A DNA stretch of 64,000 bases from Owenia fusiformis. Its lineage: Eukaryota; Annelida; Polychaeta; Sabellida; Oweniidae. Made by a program: the position numbers and the translations under genes. Below are positions 56,206 to 64,000 of the stretch, in pieces. The notes under the pieces were generated by a model. It worked only from the letters and a program-made list of their open reading frames with translations, was not told the origin of the DNA and did no database searches. The stretch is from contig CAIIXF020000007.1 in assembly GCA_903813345.2 (NCBI GenBank), positions 9,121,730 through 9,185,729 of the forward strand. The letters run 5' to 3'. Each line of letters begins with the position of its first letter. Position 1 is the first letter of the stretch.

Positions 56206-56827
56206 TAAATTCAAGTTAAACTTTCTATCATACCCGCTATACCATCTGACCCGAACAAGCCACCTGGTGGTGAAACTGGTAACTACTATGTTTTTCTCCA
56301 ATCACTCGTACTAATACCGATGTCAGCTCGCAAGAGAGCATTTCTACAATCCAATAAATGTAGGTGAATTCATTATGTTTTTTCGACGGTAGTGATTCCT
56401 TAAGGTGTTTGTGTTTCTTAACTTCCTCCGTTTCAAGGAAGTAGTGTGACATTTGAAGAGACTTATGAATGGATTTTCTTGAAATTTGAATCCGGTAGCC
56501 TTGAGCCAATTGATCCAGGTGAGAAATGACTGACATAGTCTCAGGAGTTGTGTGAAGAAAATGCAAATACCCTGCTGATAAGTTTAGAAAGAAGTTGTAT
56601 ACCAACAGGATGCTGTCTACTTAAGAATTCAGATGTTACCATTACCATGTCATGCCCCATAGTGCCCGTAATTGAGGGATTATACACCCCCATTCCCAGA
56701 ACGCACCCCTTTTTATTTCTTCAATATTGAAATTTTGATTTTTGTACTTGATAAACAAAGACAACATTGTAAATAATGTTGAGAACGATTTATACAACTG
56801 GCTAGACAATTAGCAGTGTAGGCATCG
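56206..56827. other. No recognised gene
   Basis: Contains the second copy of the TGACCCGAA.AAGCCACCTG motif (56247). The minus-strand 122-codon frame at 56237-56605 crosses it and shows no motif. Confidence 0.35.
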
Positions 56828-57008
56828 TGCCCGTAGCCAGCTTTTACCAGGAGGGGGAGCTTTTTTCCAGGGGGGAAAGCTTTTTCCCAATTTTGGCAAA
56901 AAATCATGCGAAAAATTCTCAGAATGGTGAAAAACTGCATGATTTTGAAAGAATTTCTGGCCAGGGGGGGAGCTTCCGCTCCCCTAGCTCCCCCTCTGGC
57001 TACGGGCA
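56828..57008. mobile_element. GTAGCC-ended MITE-like element, copy 3
   Basis: TGCCCGTAGCCAGC and CTGGCTACGGGCA ends, the internal TCAGAATGGTGAAAAACTGC + ATGATTTTGAAAGAA shared with copies 1 and 2, and G-rich and C-rich subterminal runs. Confidence 0.78.
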
Positions 57009-58563
57009 TGGGCATCCCAGGTGGCAAAATTGTCAGCATTTTTTATACAATTTTAGATTTAACTTTTTTAATTGGCAATGAAAGGCGATAAAAAATGATA
57101 TTGAGCCTTATGTAGAGAGCTTAGGAGTGGACTTGTTATTCAAAATATATTCAAAATTGTGAAACCCATGATGTTGGTCTGCCCTAAATTTGAAAAATAG
57201 AGGTAGACTAAGTGTTCACCTTAAACCATATCATTTGAGACTATTTGATGATGATCAGACTGCATGATTTTTATTTGTTAACATGTTACATAATTCAGAT
57301 CACAAAACAATACAGACAAATCTTTTTTTTCATATAACCATTAGTTCTGAATCCTTGTCTTGGGTTATGCCCATCATTTTAAAACGATGTACGTCCTCTA
57401 TGGGTACACCTGACATTCATCTATTCGAGACCTTGTATTTCACGATTTATCCACTTTTAATGTTCTAGAAACCTAACACACTTGAAAACTAAGCTTGTAT
57501 ATGTTCAACATCTTAGTTCTATACTTTAAGTTCAAATTTACCGTCATAGAGGGAGAAATGTAGGAACCATTGGGGTTAGTCATATACAGAATCATGTCTC
57601 TCTTTTGAAAAAGTCATAATTTTTCTCAGGCAAAGACTTGAATTCTTCAGGTATTACTACTCCATTCCCGAGCATTTTACATACATTTTTAATCAATAAC
57701 CATATCATTGCCTACTAGTATTATAGACAGGTTCCAATTCAAATAATTCAAGTTTTTGAGGCATTTTTTAGAAAAAGCAACAGACCTATTTTTACTAGAT
57801 CAGTTTTTCATGCTGATAAAGATATTAAAAGATGACAGCTCAACGGGGTGGTCACGACACTAAATTTTGGCATTTTTACCCCCCTAGGAAAATATTCTAG
57901 GGGGTACTATGAAACTAGTTCATAACTCAAAGGATATATGAGCTATTGTTCTGAGTTGTACACCATACATTGCTAGTACAAATATGAATACTATCCTAAA
58001 GTTATAGGTTGATATCCTTATTGGTCTCAGAAAAATACAAAAACAGGAAAAAGATACGCAATTTTTGTCTTGCCAATTTTATATTTGTAGCTTCAAGCAC
58101 AATATGACAGCTTTAACAGCTCATAGTAGTATTCTAAACACATTTTCAAGCTATGTGTGGTATTGTAATACATCTATTTTAGTTATGAAGTACTATTTTG
58201 TAATTTTAATATGATATTATAGTGCCCTACCCCTGGGAAATTGAAAAAGTGGATGTGGTGAATTTTATCATTTTGCAGCATTAAGTTAGAAACGTGTATT
58301 GATAGACACCAAATCAATAAATTCATACCATCATCAAATGTTAGGTGACATTCTAATTCATTTATTACTAGAATATAGGACTTAAGATATTTTATATGCA
58401 AGTTTTCAATTTAGTACATGTATCATAATGAAATCTAGTGTAATCACATACTAGAGAGGTTGGCATACAGTCTGGACATTGACATAAAGTCTAAACATTA
58501 TCATCATCAATTGATCTCATTTGAGCAACTAGACTATGGTGGTCATCATGCACAAGTAATGTA
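57009..58563. other. No recognised gene
   Basis: Unique sequence with a short hairpin CCCCCCTAGGAAAATATTCT + AGGGGG near 57880-57905. Confidence 0.35.
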
Positions 58564-59469
58564 CAGTAGAACCTGCTAAGTGGAACACCTCTGTAAGTGG
58601 AACACCTCCCAAGTGGAACGCCTTTTCAAAGTCCCGTTTTAAAAACCCATTGACTTAATGTTAATTGAACCTCTGTAAGTGGAACACCTCCAAACTTGAA
58701 CAGTGAACACCCCATATTGAAAAATTAACCTGCTAAGTGGAACACCTCCAAACTTGAACAGTGAACACCCCATATTGAAAAATTAACCTGCTAAGTGGAA
58801 CAGTCAATTTCCATAGATTTCAATATTGATATATGTAAACAGAATTAATCTCCTTCAATGATATCTGGGTATGAAAACAGGTAATACTATGATAATTGGC
58901 AAATTAGGACTTTAATGGATATTAATGGATTAACCTCCTGTAGAGGTCAACATGTGATGCAACAAATAATTAATTTGATAATCAGCAAATTAGGATTTCA
59001 TAAGATTATCATTCAGAAAATTGGATTAACCTCCTGTAGAACTGGACACGTGGTGCTACCACTAATTAATATCCCTTGCTGCTTGTTTCAAACTTAATAA
59101 GTAAGATTAAACATGTCATTTAAAAACAATTGAATTATTAGCAGTAGGAACAAGTCTTTAAAACTTAATTGCCCAATCTTTGTACCCGAGACTGGCACAA
59201 TTAAGAGGATTAAGAATGTCAGAAAACATTTTTGGCAGAATGAGGAGGATTAAGAATGTCAGATACCTTTTTGAGTAAAATAAATGGATTATTAATGGTA
59301 TATACCTGCCCTGTAATGAAGGGAGAATCATATTTCCAATGATACATATAAATCCTATATTTGATCTTGTATGTTCCCTGCGAACCCAAAACCTCCATAA
59401 GTGGAACACCTTCTAAGTGGAACGCTTTTTGGCAGAACGGAGAGTGTCCCACTTACACAGCTTCTACTG
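58564..59469. mobile_element. Pogo/Tigger-like relic with internal tandem repeats
   Basis: Starts CAGTAGAACCTGCTAAGTGG after TA; the right end CCCACTTACACAGCTTCTAC + TG is its approximate complement. AAGTGGAACACCTC recurs many times near both ends, and a ~58-bp block (CTCCAAACTTGAACAGTGAA...) is duplicated at ~58688-58805. The CAGTAGAACCTC start is typical of pogo-group TIRs. No transposase frame. Confidence 0.6.
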
Positions 59470-60271
59470 TTTTTACATAATAATGTTATAAAGGAGCATG
59501 TAGGTTATCGCAAACAACTTCAGACAATTCTAACTTGAATTATGAATATTTTCTGACCATAAACATGGGTATATCTTTTAGATCCATTCATTATCTTCAA
59601 GAAAAGTAAATATAATGATTGAAATCAGACCTAAGTGATATTAAAGGGAATGGCCCAATCAACATACTTTTTACTAAAAATGTTGACCTAATTTTTACCA
59701 AAGATGCAACCTTTAATTATATTGTTGAATGCATAATTAGAATATGCTTTGAGACATGTTCTATTTCCTAAGAGGAAAAGTGGATTGCTCCAGGGACTTT
59801 AAAGACACCGAATTGTTAACATTGTTAAAATGATGGCATTTTTGGTGAAAATGAGGTCAACAACTTTGAAAAAATATATTGATGGGTTGATTGCTAGTGA
59901 AATATCTCGGAGTCCGATTGACTTAATTATCCCTGTATACCTGTCTTCATGGTCAGAAAATAGTCTTAGGCCATATTTGTTGAGATATATGAATGGGACA
60001 AAAAAAGGTCAAAGGTCAGGCCATGGTGCTGGTTGCATAATTTTAGCTCCAGCTAATAGGACATTATTTAGACTTTACAAGCGAGTATATGTCAACATAT
60101 GGATATATATACAATTATGAATACCTAATGATTACATATGGATATTTTACTATTGGACTTATTGGATATATAAATAGCAACAAGCTGTTGAAATGAGGTG
60201 AGACTGACTTTCTACTGACATTTTGTTTGGGGACCTGTCATTTTGTTGTTCCTCAACTATTCCAATCTGCC
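59470..60271 (+). other. Upstream region / probable 5' UTR of the LINE
   Basis: The true LINE 5' end is not visible. A 96-codon frame at 59830-60120 has no recognised motif. Confidence 0.4.
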
Positions 60272-61207
60272 ATGCCTAATAAAAACAATAAAAGGAGGCG
60301 CAAACACAGTTCAAATCAACAAACAACTCCACCTACTCCAACAAAACCAAGTGAAAATACTGAAAAATGGATTGATGAGGCTTATGAAACTCATGTTGAA
60401 AAATCAAGTGACATGGCCTCTAAAAAGAAAAACCCAACCCCAAATGAGAAGGCAGGCTCAACTGATATTGACCTAGAGTCGTTGGCACCTTCAGATATTG
60501 AAAGTATGTCTGAATCAGCATGGAGACTGGTGATGTTCGAAATGTTTGGGCGTCTCATGATGAAAACAGATAATACGAGCAGCCAAGTCAACGAACTTAA
60601 AGCATCAGTATCTGAAATAGAAAAATCCTTAAGTTACGCTCATGACCAGATTGAAGATGTCACTAAGAAACATTCAGATCAAGATGAGAAAATTGTAACC
60701 ATGACCAAGGAAATGTCCGACATGAAGAAAAAGATCCAGGACACTCAAGTTCAGATACATAGCCAACATGAAGAAATCCTACAATTGAGGAGTAGATCCA
60801 TGAGAGACAATCTCATAATACAGGGCATACCTGATGAAACCAATGAAACCAATAATGAGCTAAGACAGAAACTCAATAATTTCTTCCAAAATGATCTCTC
60901 ACTCAACCAAGAAGATATGACTAAGATCAACATCAACAGGACCCACAGACTCCATGGAAGTCGAGTTCAAGGCAAACCCCAGGGAGTTATTGTTCATTTT
61001 AGTCCCTCCATTGGAAAGGAAATTGTTCTCAAAAATTGCCATCGTCTGAAAGGTACAAACTATAGTGTTTATGAACAATTCCCCTCCGAAATTGCAGAGC
61101 GCCGTAAAGCTCTTTATCCTATACTGAAGGAAGCAAAGGCATCTAACAAAAGGGCCAGGATGGTCTACGACAGACTCTACATTGATGGTATTCTTTACAA
61201 TCCATAA
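60272..61207 (+). CDS. LINE ORF1 protein (311 aa), RNA-binding
   Basis: First in-frame ATG at 60272. Basic N-terminus (NKNNKRRRKHSSNQQ), acidic middle, coiled coil at ~115-185 (heptads through SSQVNELKASVSEIEKSL), then an RRM-like segment (RSRSMRDNLIIQGIPDETNE, RTHRLHG, QGVIVHFSP) and a C-terminal domain (YSVYEQFPSEIAERRKALYP). This is the coiled coil-RRM-CTD plan of L1-type ORF1 proteins, which bind the element RNA and chaperone target-primed reverse transcription. Full length with no breaks. It precedes ORF2 on the same strand with a 900-bp gap. Confidence 0.85.
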   Translation: MPNKNNKRRRKHSSNQQTTPPTPTKPSENTEKWIDEAYETHVEKSSDMASKKKNPTPNEKAGSTDIDLESLAPSDIESMSESAWRLVMFEMFGRLMMKTDNTSSQVNELKASVSEIEKSLSYAHDQIEDVTKKHSDQDEKIVTMTKEMSDMKKKIQDTQVQIHSQHEEILQLRSRSMRDNLIIQGIPDETNETNNELRQKLNNFFQNDLSLNQEDMTKININRTHRLHGSRVQGKPQGVIVHFSPSIGKEIVLKNCHRLKGTNYSVYEQFPSEIAERRKALYPILKEAKASNKRARMVYDRLYIDGILYNP

Positions 61208-62107
61208 TTATCAATGATAGACATCTGTGTTAAGTTTGACTGGACTCTTACTTTGTTTTGTTTTCATGTTTTCATTTGATTCAATGAAAGTGAAATTCAC
61301 TACAAATTTACAATTTTAATACTTTATCAGGTGATTAGTGAATATATTCATTTCTATTAATGATAGTCTCGTGTACATTTATTAACATAAATACAAAGTG
61401 CATTGCTTTTCTTTTTTACATTTTCATGAATTGAGAAAGGAATGACATGTCCCCAGTTCAATCTTCTGGTCATGTGTGCAAACTGTATGTCACATGATAG
61501 AAATGATTTGAGTACATGTACATATAGGCTCATTTTTTTTCCTTATTTAGAATTAATCCTTTGAAATGCAACCAATGATTTCTTCAACTTATGCATAGCT
61601 TATTGGATTTGGAGGCATATGCAACCCAAGTACTACAAACTCAGCGTGTGTACATTTTTCATTCAAAATATGAATACTTCATTCAAATACTTGTCCAGTT
61701 GTTTATAAGTGATGCATGAACTTTTCAGTGAATGACTAATGCAGGTTAATCTGCACACGCAAATTAGTATCATAATATTCATTGCTTTCAGATAACTCTT
61801 GAATGCATTGCTTGTTTGCAAATGGATTTTTATTTGACTGTTTTCCTTTTCTGAGTGAAATACTTTCTCTATGAAGTTTCACAAGTCAAAGTACAGCAGT
61901 ACATGTACATAGCAAATTCATGATCTGTATAAGGGGATTCCCCTAGAGATTTACTTTTTGTTTCGTTTTTTGTAATGGTACGACATCTTTATTAAAATGT
62001 CCTAGCCAACTGATCTTGAAACTTTAATATGAGCATATTTTACAAGCAGGAGTGTTTAGGTAAGAGTTCTGCAGAGTCTCATGATATATATTTTGAATAT
62101 TTTGACA
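61208..62107 (+). other. Inter-ORF spacer of the LINE (~900 bp)
   Basis: Noncoding AT-rich sequence; the ORF2 frame is closed by a TAG at 62057-62059. Long for an inter-ORF region. A second in-frame ATG (62081) lies just upstream of the chosen ORF2 start. Confidence 0.5.
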
Positions 62108-64000
62108 ATGGATGATGAATATTTGCTTAATCAGCTGCCATTTTTTACAGTTAACCCTGTGTTATTCTATGATACAGTTCCTGGTGATGTGACAACTTAT
62201 GACTTTGAAAATAAGCTTTTTGATCCCCAAGAAGAAGACAAGTTCAATAATATTCCTACCAATGATAACGTGTCATCATTAGTTGAGCACTGTAATTATA
62301 AGACACTGGAAAATATTAATTCCGACACGCCAAATGATCCCAATCTCTCTTGTATCCATCTTAACATGAGAAGTATGAAAAAAAATAACTGGAAGTTAGA
62401 TAATTTATTAGCCCTCATGTCACATAAATTCAAAATTATTGCATTAAGTGAAACTTGGCTCTCTAAGCAAGATGAAACTTTCTATCCAATTAATGGATAT
62501 ACTGGCCTTTTTAAATCAAGAGAAGTTCGAGGAGGGGGCGTGGCTTTATATGTTTCTGCTTCTTCTATGTATATTGAGAGACCTGATTTATCATTTATTA
62601 TGCCAAACTGTGATATTTTGTCAGTTGAATTACCACAGGATAATGCTAGAAATATCATCGTCTCAGTATGCTATAAACCTCCAAATATTAACATGATTGA
62701 TTTTAATAACTCTCTTGAAGTTTTTATGACCAACTTAACCAGTGAGAACAAAGATGTTTATTTAATGGGAGACTTTAACATTGATCTTTTAAAATTGCAA
62801 AATCATACTCAATCTGAACGTTTTCTAAACATAATAACAACACATGGTCTTAATCCACTTATTTTTAAACCAACTAGAGTCACATCTACATCAGCGACTT
62901 TAATTGACAATATATTTACCAACAAAATTGACAACATTAAACAATCTGGAATCATTATTTCTGACATCTCTGACCATTTTCCAATCTTTTTTACTACAAA
63001 TAAGCAATTGCACACACTTGTTCAAAAAACCAATACTTATAGAGTCATAAATTCTGATAATTTGAACATTTTTAAAAATAAGATGGCTTTAATTGATTGG
63101 TCAAACACTTGTTCAATTGAGGATACTAATTCTGCTTTTGAGCATTTCTTTGGAATTTTCAAAGGAATATATAATGACACTTTTCCACTTAAAACACTTA
63201 AAACAAAATGTATAATTAATACTGATAAACCATGGTTAACCCCAGCTATCCTTACTTCTGTTAAGCATAAAGGTACATTATACAAGGCCTTCTTAAAAAA
63301 TCCTTCAGAAGAAAATAAAACAAGGTATAAAACTTTTAAAAACACACTTACTACAGTGATACGCAATTCGGAAAAGACCCATTTTAATCAACAAATTGAT
63401 AATGCCAGGGGTAATTTAAAGCATACATGGAAGGTCATTGATTCAATATTAAAAAGAAAAAATACCAAAGCTTCTTCAACTGATTTCTTTGAAAATGATG
63501 GCGTTTTTTATAGAGACAATCAATCAATTGCTGAAAATTTTAATAAATATTTTACAAATATCGGTCCTAGACTTGCAAGTAAAATCTCCTGTAGTACTTC
63601 ACATAATGAGTTCCTTAAGAAAAATAATCGCATTCTTACCTCAATGTTTTTAAACCCTATAACTCCAGATGAAATGTCCTTGATAATTTCTAACCTTAAG
63701 GATGGGGCTCCGGGAATAGATGGGTTTAAGGCCTGTGCTTTGAAATATTGTAAACATATATTAGCTCCACTTCTTAGTCACCTGTGTAACTTATCTTTTG
63801 TAAATGGCATTTTCCCAGATATTCTTAAAACAGCTAAAATTACACCAATTTTCAAAAAAGGAAAACCTAGTTTATTCTCTAACTACAGGCCTATTTCTCT
63901 TCTTAGCATCTTTTCAAAAGTGCTAGAGAAACTCATGCATAAAAGACTTATAGATTTCATTATAAAACAGAAAATACTTAGCTCAAGTCAGTTTGGTTTT
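62108..64000 (+). CDS. LINE ORF2: AP-type endonuclease and reverse transcriptase (truncated by window end)
   Basis: Open from ATG 62108 to the last base (631 codons, no stop); an in-frame ATG at 62081 would add nine residues. Endonuclease at ~85-310: CIHLNMRSMKKN, IIALSETWLS (catalytic Glu), REVRGGGVALYVSAS, YLMGDFNIDLL (Asp/Asn pair) and the terminal ISDHFP motif. A linker with NTDKPWLTPAI (the 'K-P-W-x-T' motif) follows. The reverse transcriptase starts at ~525: LKDGAPGIDGFKACAL, ITPIFKKGK, NYRPISLLSIFSKVLEK, SSSQFGF. The catalytic YADD would lie beyond the edge. The motifs fit the CR1/Jockey/L2 supergroup. Nicks target DNA and copies the element RNA. Confidence 0.9.
   Translation, partial: MDDEYLLNQLPFFTVNPVLFYDTVPGDVTTYDFENKLFDPQEEDKFNNIPTNDNVSSLVEHCNYKTLENINSDTPNDPNLSCIHLNMRSMKKNNWKLDNLLALMSHKFKIIALSETWLSKQDETFYPINGYTGLFKSREVRGGGVALYVSASSMYIERPDLSFIMPNCDILSVELPQDNARNIIVSVCYKPPNINMIDFNNSLEVFMTNLTSENKDVYLMGDFNIDLLKLQNHTQSERFLNIITTHGLNPLIFKPTRVTSTSATLIDNIFTNKIDNIKQSGIIISDISDHFPIFFTTNKQLHTLVQKTNTYRVINSDNLNIFKNKMALIDWSNTCSIEDTNSAFEHFFGIFKGIYNDTFPLKTLKTKCIINTDKPWLTPAILTSVKHKGTLYKAFLKNPSEENKTRYKTFKNTLTTVIRNSEKTHFNQQIDNARGNLKHTWKVIDSILKRKNTKASSTDFFENDGVFYRDNQSIAENFNKYFTNIGPRLASKISCSTSHNEFLKKNNRILTSMFLNPITPDEMSLIISNLKDGAPGIDGFKACALKYCKHILAPLLSHLCNLSFVNGIFPDILKTAKITPIFKKGKPSLFSNYRPISLLSIFSKVLEKLMHKRLIDFIIKQKILSSSQFGF

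Overview
The window is eukaryotic genomic DNA, AT-rich and intron-bearing, dominated by nested transposable elements. The mix of LINE, Ty3-type LTR, Tc1/mariner and many foldback or MITE-like elements, together with two spliced gene models, suggests a metazoan, most likely a marine invertebrate. The sequence alone does not give the species. No rRNA, operon or CRISPR is present.

Left part (1-22000). A host gene on the + strand can be followed through exons at 204-363, 2321-2482, 20026-20174 and about 20934-21045. It encodes a small secreted protein of the NTF2-like/SnoaL-like fold. Intron 1 holds a decayed mariner-type element with ~340-bp terminal inverted repeats (515-1647). Intron 2 holds a large foldback repeat that has itself been split by a 16,664-bp Ty3/gypsy-type LTR retrotransposon on the minus strand (2580-19243). 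That element has 3,850-bp LTRs that are almost identical, a tRNA-Leu primer-binding site, a polypurine tract and one uninterrupted 2804-residue Gag-Pol. Gag-Pol carries an unusual C-terminal extension with an SR-type arginine/serine tract and a C2H2 zinc finger. The LTRs contain a long CT-rich repeat field and an eight-copy 60-bp tandem array.

Middle (22000-37000). After MITE-like elements and a dead LINE fragment comes a 69-bp tandem satellite (25631-34399). It is interrupted by a duplicated ~200-bp segment, by a 1,008-bp long-TIR mariner derivative (27272-28279) and by a 5,035-bp mariner element (28490-33524). The mariner transposase reads as two intact exons (355 residues). Its intron contains a further 3,016-bp transposon (29761-32776) with CACTGTG ends, 34-bp perfect terminal repeats and a 5-bp target duplication, features that fit the Transib/RAG-like superfamily.

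Right part (37000-64000). This part is mostly noncoding. It holds a LINE 3' fragment (minus strand), several foldback elements, second copies of MITE families seen on the left, three copies of a GTAGCC-ended element, a tRNA-derived SINE-like fragment, one candidate first exon of an unrecognised gene (46032-46227) and a pogo/Tigger-like relic. At the right edge lies an apparently intact non-LTR retrotransposon (ORF1 at 60272-61207; ORF2 from 62108 running off the window).

Most of the coding capacity is selfish. The most notable objects are the giant LTR element with its unusual tail, and the three-layer nest of satellite, intron-bearing mariner and Transib-like element.
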